Shown here piece by piece: positions 45,628 to 55,969 of a stretch of 61,498 nucleotides of DNA. The stretch comes from Chromera velia. Taxonomy: Eukaryota > Sar > Chromeraceae. The notes below the pieces were generated by a model. It was not told where the DNA came from and did not search any database. It saw only the letters and a program-made list of their open reading frames with translations. The position numbers were made by a program, and so were the translations under genes. How positions within the stretch are numbered: position 1 is the stretch's first letter; each line of letters begins with the position of its first letter. The stretch is taken from contig JAHBMJ010002760.1 of assembly GCA_018398765.1 (NCBI GenBank), forward strand, positions 8,567 through 70,064. Direction: 5' to 3'.

Positions 45628-48600
45628 TGTGAAACGTGCGTGCGTGCAAAACACAGAGAGAGAGGGAGAGAGAGAGAGAGAGAGAGAATGGGCAGTTATT
45701 TCAGTAGACAGGCAGATGGGTGGCGATGGTGTCAACAGGGTTCTTTCAAGGGAGCTGCTGGTCTGTCCTTCATTCCTGTTCCTCCTTCATTTGAAGAAGC
45801 CGGTCTGTCCAGACTCTTGTTGGTTTGTTTGTCCCAGAACGGACAATTAAGTGGGTCTCTTTCTTTCATCTTGCTGTCGACTTTTGCTCTGCCGTGACCT
45901 TTCCTGACGAGTCTGTGCCCGCGTGTATCTGAGTGCAGTTTTCTTCTTCGGCTGCTTCTGTGGCATGGGCGCAATTCCTATCTTGGGTGAGTGCCTTGTT
46001 GCCCTTCTCTTGAGAAGACGTGGAAGCCGGGTCTTGTGTTTCCTGTTAGAAACAGTTCCTGTAGCCCCGAATTACGGCAGTAGGAATCCAGTCAATCCCT
46101 GCTACTTCCTCTTGCCATCTGTCTGTTGTCTTCTCGTTCTCCTTGTTTTGACGTCAAATGTGTGGGATTCCTTCAGCTTTGGAGTCGTGGAGATGCCCGT
46201 GAAGTCTGCCGTCTGTGACAGGAAGAGGCAGCTTTCAGTCCCTTACCGAATCTAAGTTTGTTGGTGTGCCAAAACGACTGACTTCAACTTTACCATCGAT
46301 GTATCCTCACATTCCGTCTTCCACATGCGTCATGTTTTTCTCTCTTTGCAGCTCGGCAAGATTGGCTCAGTTTGTGATGCACAGGTTAGGATCAGGGAGT
46401 GGATGAAAGGAAATGTGTGTGTGGGGGGGGGGGGCAAGGGGGGGNNNNNNNNNNNNNNNNNNNNNNNNNNNNNNNNNNNNNNNNNNNNNNNNNNNNNNGG
46501 GGGGGGGAACTCTGACCTTGTGGACCTTTCTGTCTCGTAAGATTTCCTCTTCGGGTTGAAATGAAAGAGCTGGGGGCCGTGCACAATCCAACTATTTTTT
46601 CTTGCTCCAAAAAATTCGCAACCCTGTCTTTCCTTGTCCGTCCCTCTGTTTGGGACCATGTGTAAATTTTTTGAAAGGATGCAGCGATGAACTCTGAGCC
46701 AAACAGTTTTCGCTTGCCCTCTCTTCCCCTTCCCGTCTCTCTTGCAGAGGTCTCGTGTTGGCAGTCATTCAAGCTCTCTTCAGCGCGGTGTTTCATTTTT
46801 CTGCAATTTCCTTTTTCCAGGTCGGGCTTCTTTGGTTCGTCGGATTAAGATCCTCCTATCTTTTGTTCGTTTTTTCATAATCTCTTTTTTCTTTTCTTCC
46901 AGCTTTAGTCTGTTTTCTTCGCACCTTGTTGCCCTTGAGGGCGACTTGCCCCATCCCTGTACCCTTTGGGTCACTGCATGAAAGTTCTCTTCCTGCCTTT
47001 TCCTCCTCGCATTTTTGCATGTCATCTTCGTTCTGCACTTCCTCATCGTGACCCCTTTCTTTCCCTTCCATTCCCTCAGGGCTGGATGCTGGTCGGGTAC
47101 GGGACCTACTACACGATGCTACCGGTGTTCTCTCTTGTACTTGACAGAGATGTGTCGGAAACCAACGCCTTCGTCTTTCCTGCAGTCAGTCAGTCAGCCA
47201 GCCAGAACAAAGACGTATTCCACTCAAATCACCTTTCTCTGCTGTTGCCAGAACTTGTGCACAGGAATGCTCCAACAGATGCCCCTCAATTTCGTTCTAG
47301 AATACATACACTCACTCAATCACTCGTGCATTACCCATGGATGGATTGTGCGTTTGTTTTCTTTTTGTTCACATTTCTTCCTGGTTCCACCGCTTCCTCT
47401 TTCTTTCTGCTTGGGAGAATGAAGGCTGTAACCGGGCTTCTTTTTCGCGCGCCCCCTGTCTGTTGGTCTTTTTTCAGCTCTACGCAGGCCTTCGCAAGAA
47501 TCGTGCGCTGTCCTTGAAGACATTCTGCCAGTAAGTTTCAGAAGCACTCATTCTGTCCGAATGGGCCTCTATTTGTTGCTCTTTGACAGCCTGCTAGAAG
47601 GGGTTTTCACTTTACACATGTACCCCATGGCTTTTCGGCGGTCGGCGGTAATTTGTTTCCCTCCCCCCTTTCATCTCGAAGACTGCCGAGAGGAATGGAT
47701 GGCGGCATCACTTTGCCTACGTACCTGCCTCCATGCTTGCCTTTTTTACTCCGTCTTTCTCGTCTTTCGTTCCATCCCTTTTTCATTCATGATCGTTTGT
47801 TTTCCTCCCCCCTCTCTCTCTCTGAATTTTTGTTCCAGATGTTTCCTCTTTGTGCATTTGCCTTTCCTTTTTCTCTTCTTTTCTCTCCTCTCCTTCCAGA
47901 TGGGTGTTCCTTTCTTTCTACCAGGGGGCCTCTCTCTTCCTTTCTTCTGTGGTCCTCTTCGATGACCACTTCCTGCACATCGTCGCAATCGTCTTCACTG
48001 CCCTGATTCTCACAGAGCTCCTCAATGTGGCAACGGAGGTAGGGGGGCAAGCTCTTATATACTTGGGGCGGGGGCTGGCTCTGTGAAGAGTGTTTGATAG
48101 ACGAAAGAACTGCTTTGAATCGTTCTTCTTTCTTTTTTTGGCTCTCGCACTGACCTTCCTCCCAGGCAGTATCCCAAAATTTAGCGCAGAATCATCCGCA
48201 TCCAGGGATGCTCTGGAGGACATTTTCATTTTTCTTCCGTTTCTTGTTTCGTCATCGGACTCTCTGATGTCCCTTGAGCAATTTTTTTCCGCCTTTTTTC
48301 AACTTTCCTAGACCTCTTTTCTGTCTTTCTTGCAATCACGTGAATAACTTGCAGATTCGGAACTGGACCCGTCCGATGCTCTGGGCTCAAACTTTCAGCG
48401 TCCTCGTGTATGTCTTCAGTTGGTTCCTTTTGCCTAACAAGTGAGTGAGTGAGTGAGTGGGGAGGGCTTACCGAGTGATGCTGGTCACCATCTTGTTGTC
48501 CTTCTTCCAAAATAAGCATAGGAGTGGAGATGGATAGTGGAAATGGCACGAAATCCGCCTGCTGACATGATTTTGCCTTCGCAGAAATAAAGAAGAGTTT

Positions 48601-48877
48601 CACAAATTGACGAGAGCAACATGCCTCTTCTATCTTCACGCAGATTTCTCCGTCGGTTTGCGCGGTCTGGTGCCTTCTTTCAAAGGGTCCTCTTGATGGT
48701 CGCGTCCTCGTGGGGTCCTGCACACCTCTGCCTCGTCATCGACAGGTCTGTCTGTCTGACTGTCTGTCTGCCTGTCTGTCTGTCTGGGTGTCTGTCTGTC
48801 TGGGTGTCTGCCAAAAGAAGAAAGAAAGAAACAGAAGAGAATGAAGAAGGAGAAAAAGGGAAAGAAAAGACGATATA

Positions 48878-48909
<32 letters not shown>

Positions 48910-50489
48910 GGGTGTCTGTCTGTCTGTCTGTCTGTCTTGTCTTGTCTTCTTTTCTTCTCTTTCTTGTCTTGAGTGGAAGCAGCAGAGGAGTAGCGTGTGA
49001 AACCAGTGATCACGTGAAAGTCTGTCGGGAGGTAGAGAGGCAAGGGGCGCTTAACTCTCACCTTTCGGGCCCCCTGCCCACTTTGTCTGAGTTGTCGTGA
49101 TGTTCTTTTGTCTTTTTTCTTTCTTTCTTTCTTTCTTTCTTTCTTTTTGTCTGTTGTGTTCATGAAGAAAAGGAGGGCGAAGAAGAACAAACATATAGTC
49201 TGTCTGTCTGTCCATCTGTCTGTCTGTCTGTCTGTCTGTCCGAAAGAAAGGAAGCGATTCGGAAAAAGTGAAGAGAAGAAAAGACGACATAGTCTGTCTA
49301 TCTGTCTGTCTGTCTGGGTGTCTTCCTTTCTTTAAGAGTTTTTCTTTCTCTCTCGCTTTCCCCCCTCGTTCCTTTCCTCGTCATCTTGGTTGCTCTGGCG
49401 GTGTCTTTACATCTGAGTGCCTTCTGCTAAAATGTCTATCGTGACCCTTCCGTGTCAACAGCACTTGCGGAGAGAGCATGCGTATGTATTTCTTTTCCTT
49501 CTACGCATCTCCACTCCGTGTCGTGCAGATGGTGTCACCCCCCCGAGTTCTCCAAACTGCTCGAGGAAGAGGAAGAGGACGAGGAGGACCCGAGAGAAGC
49601 CGAGGGGGAGGGGGCACAGAGGGAAGGGCACACAGGCAGGGAACAAGGAGGGGGTCCGAGTTCTGCTTTGTCCCTGCTTCCATCTCTGCCCGGGTTCTCC
49701 GCCTGGGGGGGGAGTACACGGGGACCGGCGGGCAGAGGCCAGTGGAGGCCCCTGTCGACCGTTGCCTCTGCCGGGGCCCCTGACCCCTCCTCTGAAGCAT
49801 CGCCGGGGTCCACGGGGTCCGCGTCCGCCCGGAAAAAGCGACGGAAAAACAGGTGGGCAGCCGGAGAGCGTACTCGCCGGAGAAGGGCAGAGGCGTTGGC
49901 TGCGGGGGGGGGTATGAGTATCGGGGCGCGTTTACAGCTTTTGTGGAACTCTGCAGGAAACTGGATAGACAGATTGAGTGAGATTGCAACGGCAGACGCG
50001 AGTGCAGGGGTTCGGAGGGGAGGCAGGGGTGCGTATCGTCCGATTGGAGTTGCGGGTGCCCTCAGGGGTGCGTTTCCCTCAGGGTCGGCCCCCCTCTCTG
50101 TGATTGGCCCTCCTGGTTTCTCTGCTTCAGCCACGGGGGCAGGCAGGGGGCAGAGTGGGCCTCGTGGGGGGATTGGAGCGTGGCGGTGGGACAGGGATGG
50201 ACTTGGAGCTGTTGGGTCTCCTACTGTTACACAGGGACGCGGGCTGAGAGACGGGGATGCGGAGAGAGGACATGCAGGGGGTCGGGTGGATCTGGGTCGT
50301 GAGGAGAGACAGGTGCGGTCTGCAAATCAGTCTCGCTTGCGTGAGAGGTGGGAATCGGATGACAATGAAAAAGGGGAAGAGCGGCCAGGGAGTTGTTCGG
50401 ACAGTGCTGGAGGTAGTGCAATGAGTGGGGGGATGATGTCAGAAACAGAGAGTGCGTCCTCGCGTGCTGCCTCCGTTCCAGATGTATGA
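35097..50489 (+). CDS. ATP9/NEO1-like: P4-ATPase phospholipid flippase, Neo1/ATP9 subfamily, 25 exons
   Basis: Exons: 35097-36111, 36381-37209, 37563-37617, 37926-38017, 38473-38646, 38834-38978, 39422-39688, 39967-40155, 40551-40760, 40931-41054, 41491-41552, 43632-43832, 44081-44144, 44360-44682, 44933-45054, 45326-45514, 45939-45986, 46352-46384, 46748-46820, 47080-47184, 47478-47530, 47900-48038, 48355-48440, 48644-48745, 49529-50489. All phases agree; the total is 5,661 bp, 1,886 residues. Motifs in order: TM1-2 with [26 protein letters not shown] (actuator loop, DGET 295-298); [10 protein letters not shown] (TM4, from 680); DKTGTLT (phosphorylated Asp727); [17 protein letters not shown] (ATP site); WMLTGDK (about 1143); VGDGGNDVG (1316-1321); [27 protein letters not shown]9/Neo1 flippases act in Golgi and endosomes and lack the Cdc50 requirement of other P4 enzymes. 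Odd points: an insert of about 240 residues in the actuator domain (exon 2), a Glu-then-Gly/Arg-rich tail of about 300 residues, and a GC-AG intron. Least certain: start codon, exon 1 donor and exon 7 acceptor. Confidence 0.92.
37376..37425 (+). repeat. Short tandem duplication in P4-ATPase intron 2
   Basis: The block TGTGCATGTAAGCTTGCACG occurs twice in succession, with a palindromic TGCA...AAGCTT core. Confidence 0.7.
38018..38225 (+). repeat. Tetranucleotide (TCTG)n arrays in intron 4
   Basis: The intron starts GTAAGTCTGTCTATCTGTCTG and contains three TCTG arrays separated by a GAAAAGAAGGGAGAAG segment. The same segment recurs beside TCTG arrays near 41,758, 42,018 and 49,163, so it is a composite dispersed repeat. 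Confidence 0.8.
41553..43631 (+). repeat. Repeat-filled intron 11: (TG)n, (TCTG)n and a 31-bp minisatellite
   Basis: At 2,079 bp this is by far the largest intron of the gene. 41,615-41,700 is (TG)n, 41,701-41,830 is (TCTG)n, 41,940-42,000 is a TTCC run. From about 42,205 to 43,535 roughly forty copies of a 31-bp unit (GCTCCGCCAGCCTGTCGTTG... / GCTCCGCCAACCTCCCTTTG...) alternate between two subtypes, making a 62-bp higher-order period. The array stops about 100 bp before the exon 12 acceptor. Confidence 0.9.
46445..46498. other. Assembly gap of 54 N inside P4-ATPase intron 18
   Basis: Flanked on both sides by poly-G, so probably an unsequenced G-rich run. It lies between exons 18 and 19 and does not touch coding sequence. 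Confidence 0.95.
48746..49340 (+). repeat. (TCTG)n arrays with composite repeat segments in intron 24
   Basis: The intron begins GTCTGTCTGTCTGACTGTCTG and holds several TCTG arrays, a CTTT array at about 49,118-49,146, and GAAAAGGAGGGCGAAGAAG copies like those in introns 4 and 11. Confidence 0.8.
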
Positions 50490-50971
50490 TGTGTCAGACT
50501 CTAAGTCATTGTATCTTGATCATAATATTTTTGTATTGAAACCTGGGTGTTTGGAGATCTTAATTATTGAACGTTTCTGTTAAAAAAATATGGGCCCATA
50601 AACATGCAGTTGTTATAATTTAAACTGAATGAACACTGTAAACAATTATTATAATTAATTAGGTTAAAAATTAAGTTTTTTTTCAGTTTTTTTTTAATAA
50701 TCAGAACATGGGTATTATGGGATAGGATTCATCATTTTGATGTTCGGGGGATACCGACATCTTGCCTCAATGCCTCCCCGGCCCTACCGATCAGCAGTAG
50801 GTTCAATAACAAATTAACAAGTGATTAAATCTTTTGACAATGACTGGTATATATATTTAAGTTATTTAACTTATAATAATCAGTAGTCTACTGGTCTTTC
50901 ATTAAGACTTTTTACTAGAAAACACAGAAATCTGTTTTGAAAATAACATAAAAATATGAAAAAATAATATA
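50490..50971. other. AT-rich DNA downstream of the P4-ATPase gene
   Basis: Probable 3' UTR then spacer. No coding character. Confidence 0.5.
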
Positions 50972-51386
50972 CCAAGACCAACTCAATTTGGCACGATTAC
51001 GATTGCGATTACAAATGTGAACAATATTTTTATCGCGCAAACAGTCTTTTGAGACTTGCAACATGTTTTTGATAATATTTGTGAAGTCTGTACAAATTTT
51101 TAAGTTCATACGCACAACCGATTATGTTTGCCAAAAATATGAAAATTTAAAGCTGGGCGGCCCCGGAAACCCAAAAAATTGAGTCTCGATTTTGAATTTT
51201 CATATTTTTTGCAAACGTAATCAGTCGTGCGTACAAACTTGAAAATTTGCATAGACTTCACAAATATTATCAAAAACATGTTGCAAGTCCTAAAAGACTG
51301 TTTGCGTGATAAAAATATTTTTCATATTTGCAATCACAATCATAATTGGCTGTATATATGGGTTTGCCAAATTGAGTTGGTCTTGG
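50972..51386. mobile_element. Foldback (palindromic) element 2, 415 bp
   Basis: Inverted halves begin CCAAGACCAACTCAATTTGG and end with the complement. Inner words such as ACTTGCAACATGTTTTTGAT and TGATAATATTTGTGAAGTC are also mirrored. TA lies on both sides (50,970-50,971 and 51,387-51,388), as for TA-target MITEs. The centre is a GC-rich spacer (GGGCGGCCCCGG, about 51,157). No coding capacity. Unrelated in sequence to foldback element 1. Confidence 0.85.
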
Positions 51387-51549
51387 TATATAAAAAAATC
51401 AGAAGTTGTTTGATGTTGTTTGATCTTCTCATAAAATTTAATACTGGGTGACTAGTCTGGGTCATAGCCTGAGTCAAACAGTTTTCATTTAATTGAGTTA
51501 AATTAAATATAAGAATTAAATCAATCCTGGGCTCAATCCCCATGCATGA
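51387..51549. other. Short AT-rich spacer
   Basis: Between foldback element 2 and element D; nothing recognised. Confidence 0.5.
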
Positions 51550-51855
51550 AGAAATGGAGTAGAGTAGTGAGTGTGGCGGCTTCTTTCTTTAGAGCTCTTT
51601 ATGGGACTCCGAGGTCTATGAATCTGGAGCATATGCAGAGTCCAACAAATGTTGCCTGAAGTAATCAATGAAGTCAAATAATTTCGACGGAGCTGAAATT
51701 TATGCGGCACGGCACTGAATCGAATATACGCACGGCGGTTAATCGAATTCATCTGCGGCCCAGGGCGCGCGCGACGGCTTGCCCCTGGCCCGCCCCGCGG
51801 CTTGGCCTTCCTGCATGTACGCGGACGGAACGACTGACACCCTATGTCTCAACTC
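51550..51855 (-). repeat. 3' LTR of element D
   Basis: Matches 53,834-54,131 apart from mostly transition differences and a short indel near 51,603. Shares CGGCGGTTAATCGAATTCA and GGGCGCGCGCGACGGCTTGC. Confidence 0.8.
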
Positions 51856-52265
51856 CCCCCCTCGATTTCATTTCTATGCAAAGGGAGAAACAGAAGCGAA
51901 ACTAAGTCAACACAGCCGTTTACTCTAACTGTCTGAGCTAATGAAGCCCTTTCTTGCTTTCCCTTGTCGGCCAGTCTCGATAGCAAAGAGTAACACAAAA
52001 GGAATGTAGGGAGGCAGAGCGCTAGACATCACAAGAATAAGGTAGAGGACGAGACATCACAAGATCAGTTGACTCCGGTCTGCCTCTTTAAGTCTACCTA
52101 TCTCTGGTCTGCCTTTTTCGTCCTGCCTGTCTGATGCCTTTCAGCGCTTCACAATACTGGAATAACAAAAAGAAAGAAAGAAACCAGGCAGCGACTCATT
52201 CAGAGAAACTGAGCAAATCAGGCCATGAATGTTTCTTTATCAAAATTCGAAGAAAGGAAAGCAGA

Positions 52266-53771
52266 CTAGGAAGCAGAGCTTTCTGTTTTTGTTTCAGTCA
52301 GTTTGCCTGTCTGCTCAACTTCTTCTGTGGATCCTGGATTCTCTTCCCCCCCCCTACACTGATGCAAGAGAGGTGCAGACTCAGATATGAATACATTTCT
52401 CTCAGAGAAAGGATTATACCCGTAGATATCGTAGATGCCAGACGGACCATCAGAGTCGGAGAAGACCATATCCACATCACCCCTGCGCATGACTTCATAT
52501 GTCTCCATGTCATAAGTAGTCGTTGCAAACCTCACTCTCTCCTCCTTCGGTCTCTCACTCGTCTTCTTCTTCTCATCAGAGTCCTGTCTCTCCTGCTCAA
52601 TCTTCAATATGGTAGTCGCTAATCGCTTCATGTCTGCATCGATGAGAGACAGTTGCTGGCTGGAGACGGGAGCAGAGGGTACATCCTGGGCTTTATTCTT
52701 AGGGCGGACAGGCTGGCCTTGCGAGCCACCTTTAAAATCACCCTTCTGTTTCTCCCTTTCAGTTCGTTTGTTGCTATGCCTCTCGTTCTGCTTCGATCTC
52801 CATTTGTTGTAGTGGTTCCTGTAGTTCTGGGAGACGTTAGCTAAGTGATGGGCGTGCTCTGGGTGCATTTGGTCGAAGTCTGGCTCGCCATTGGTTCTAG
52901 TAGAGTCCAAGAGTGACTCTAGTGACTTGGCAGAGGTAGAGGAAGTTGTGCCACCGGCTCCAGGGGAGAGGAACTGCTTCTGGTGCTTGGAGATTTCGAT
53001 TACCTTCTTGGTGACCGAAGAGACGATCCGGAGGACACCGTTCTTCATGGACGCCACCCACTCATTCCGAGTGCGGCGCGCGTCCAGAGTTGGAAGACTT
53101 AGTACCTCCACAATGATCTCCCTTTGGTACGCCTAAGAGTACCTCGAAGCTACCGGTTCAGTCCCTGCCACTCCAATTACCTTCTTCTTCTTTGTGCGTG
53201 CCGGCGCCTTTGTATCGTTGGGGTGGAGATCCCAGAACTTGAATCCACTCATCCAGTCCGAAGGAGCGATGGATCTAGCCTTTAAGTCCTTTTGAAACTC
53301 AGTATAGGCCGCCTCGGTCTCTCTCAGAGACAGATCTACAGGGAGCGCCTTCACGAGGACATGAAAGTTCTCAAATATCTTCTAGGCCGTCTCCTTCTGT
53401 GCATCCTCCGGGAGAAGTACCTGCTCTTCTGCCAGTGCAGACAAGAACTTGATGGCTCAGACTGAATCTTGAAAACGTTTTTTGAACGCTGCATCTTGCT
53501 CTCTACTGGTTCTCTAGGGAACAGCATCCTCAGTCATTGAAGCAAGCTCTTCGACCCAACTATGGAGAGCATCGTCTCCAGCAGCAAAAGAAGAAATATA
53601 CAAAACCTTATACAGCTTTTCAAGACTAGTCAGAGTCGCATAACCTTCCGCCTACATCTTGGCAAGCTTTTGGTATGCATGACCATCGGCGATCTGATGA
53701 TGCTGTGGAGGGCCGTCATCAGTAAATCGCAGAGGAGTGACTGAAGAAGAAGATACGTTACCAGACAACAT
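52266..53771 (-). pseudogene. Gag-like ORF of element D with five in-frame stops
   Basis: One minus-strand frame runs from ATG 53,771 (MLSGNVSSSSV) to the stop at 52,266, 502 codons, without frameshift. It is interrupted by TAG at 53,654, TAG 53,516, TGA 53,459, TAG 53,384 and TAG 53,136. All segments look coding: HHQIADGHAYQKLAKM, LEKLYKVLYISSFAAGDDAL, SDWMSGFKFWDLHPND, a basic RTKKKKVIG stretch, FDQMHPEHAHHLANVSQNYR, then an acidic tail with YDIYGYNPFSERN. There is no zinc knuckle. The assignment as Gag rests on position between LTRs; the family is unknown. Confidence 0.65.
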
Positions 53772-53833
53772 GATTGAAGAATCAAATCAGAAGATGAAGA
53801 TAAGTTCAAGAGAAAAGCCTTCCTGTTAACCGC

Positions 53834-54131
53834 AGAAATGGAATAGAGTAGTGAATGTGGTGGTTTCTTTCTTCAGAGCTCTTTATGGGAGGTATGTGAA
53901 TCTGGAGCATACGCAGAGTCTAACAGATATTGCCTGAAGTAATCAATGAAGTCAAATGATTTTGATGGAGCTGAAATTCGCGCAGCGCAGCACTGAATCG
54001 AATGCACGCACGGCGGTTAATCGAATTCACTTGCGGCCCAGGGCGCGCGCGACGGCTTGCCCCGGCCTGCCCCGCGGTTTGGCCTTTCTGTGTGTACGCA
54101 GACGGAACGACTGACACCCTATGTCTCAACT
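53834..54131 (-). repeat. 5' LTR of element D
   Basis: Second copy of the repeat at 51,550-51,855. On the minus strand it is followed by TTCTGCGGTTAACAGG, similar to the word after the 5' LTR of element A. Confidence 0.8.
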
Positions 54132-54895
54132 CATGATAACTGAATCTACTTAAAGAGGTTGCAGTCTAAAAAACGTTTTTTATGTTAGATCTAGTTAAAT
54201 TGTTTGGTCTTTAGTGTATGGATTGATTTAGATTGATTTATTGTATGATTAGTTCTCTTTAGGTCCGTCGTTTCTCCACTAGCTAGAAATAACTTCGCTC
54301 TGTTAATTCGTAGCCGTTGGATGAAAGGTCAGACACATGGAAGCTGGTGCGAGCGAAAATACTGACGCACGCAAACGTGCTCATGCGGCCCAACCGGATA
54401 TCCATGCATACAGCAAGAAAAATAAATTACGAATTTCATGCAGATACAGCTAGAGCAGTCGGTTCATGTAAGCCTTGATCATAATTACAACGTAGCGCCA
54501 GCACCGATTTTGCGTTGGAACCAGTTGGTGTGCTTCAATCAGCATAGGGCACTGTTTTTAAAGAATGTGATGGAATGCAGTCCACCCAGAGGTCCACACT
54601 CACTTGTGACATCGAAGTGCGCTGCGACGAGATTGTGTCGGTTTGTCGATGCATGCGAAGCACCTATCCACATATGCAGATCGTTACCCGCTGAGAAAAA
54701 GCGTGATCTGTGTCGACTGACCATCTAATATCAAAGCTCTTTGCTGGCCGCATTTGTTTGCGGGAAGAGAACGAAGAAACGCGTTGGTGCTCGTTCACTT
54801 CCGTGAAGGAAGTTGCATTTTCCCCTCCGTAGACGGTGCATCTTTGTTGCTTCCTTCTTTCACAAGTCGCTCGCACCGACAAGCTACAAGCGGGC
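54132..54895. other. Upstream region of the HYR membrane-protein gene
   Basis: No convincing coding frame. The last part is probably promoter and 5' UTR of the plus-strand gene starting at 54,896. A short plus frame at 54,438-54,728 has no recognisable features. Confidence 0.45.
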
Positions 54896-55921
54896 ATGAG
54901 GGTTCTGCAGGGTCTTGCACTCCTGGTCTGCTTGGTGACAGACTCTGGTAAGCTGCCCCGAAAAGGAAAGGCACGGCATGAACGAGGAAGCGAGAGGGAT
55001 GCATGGTTTCATTCTCTTTTATGCATGTGGCGCCTCTGTTATCCGCACGCGAGACTTCGTCAGGCTCTTTGCTGACAGTGTGAGCCCTAAGTGATCTCCT
55101 GTTTTGTTCTTTCTCTGTTCAGGTGTCGAGGCAATCACCTGCCCTTCCTCTCAAGTTGTGAGTCAAGTGGGGGACGCTGGAGTCGCCGCGACTTTCACGG
55201 CGACTCTGGGTGCGGGAGAGAGCAGCGTGACCTACAGCACAGACAGCGGGAGTCTATTCAATGAGGGCGCACACACAGTGACTGCCACTACGGACATAGG
55301 CACGTCGTGTTCGTTCTTCGTCTTTGTGGCGGGATGCCCTCCGAACTCTCAGAGGTCTTCCGCTACGGGATCTTGCACTTGCGAGTCAGTGAGTCAGTGA
55401 GTCAGTGTGTCAGTGAGTGAGTGAGTGAGTGAGTGAGTGAATAAGTAAGTACGTAAGTAAGTGAGTGAGTGAGTGAGTGAATAAGTAAGTACGTAAGTAA
55501 GTGAGTGAGTGAGTGAGTGAATAAGTAAGTACGTAAGTAAGTGAGTGAGTGAGTGAGTGAGTGAGTGAATAAGTAAGTACGTAAGTAAGTGAGTAAGTGA
55601 GTGAGTGAGTGAGTAAGTGAGTGAGTGAGTAAGTGAGTGAGTGAGTGAGTGAGTGAGTGAGTTCAAGAAAGGACGGGTACGTATTTCCAAGGCGGGTTTG
55701 GTGGGAGTCCAAGTTTGCTGTTGAAGAGAAGGTGCTTCAGTATGTGAACGAAGGAGTCACTGATTGAGTGCCTGAGGGGCTAGCAGCTGGAAGGAACCAA
55801 ATCGATGAAGAGAGAGAGTAATCACGAAGTGAGAGGAGTAATCACGACATAATGCTGCCAGACGAATTATGCAGTAAGTGCACGATTGATTCCCTCCTTT
55901 CATTCTCTCTCTCTCTCTCTG

Positions 55922-55969
<48 letters not shown>

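Larger units (their letters stand above)
51550..54131 (-). mobile_element. LTR retroelement D, minus orientation, gag only
   Basis: Direct repeats 51,550-51,855 and 53,834-54,131 enclose a minus-strand gag-like frame. On the minus strand a G-run (GAGGGGGGGAGT, from about 51,867) directly precedes the 3' LTR, fitting a polypurine tract. Beyond the gag frame there is no protease, RT or integrase. LTR ends are approximate; by analogy they begin TGAGACATAGG on the minus strand. Confidence 0.75.

Noticed and set aside
55394-55712. ORFs with repeated Ser-Leu-Thr-His units
   Set aside because: Pure translation of the tetranucleotide array in intron 2 of the HYR gene.
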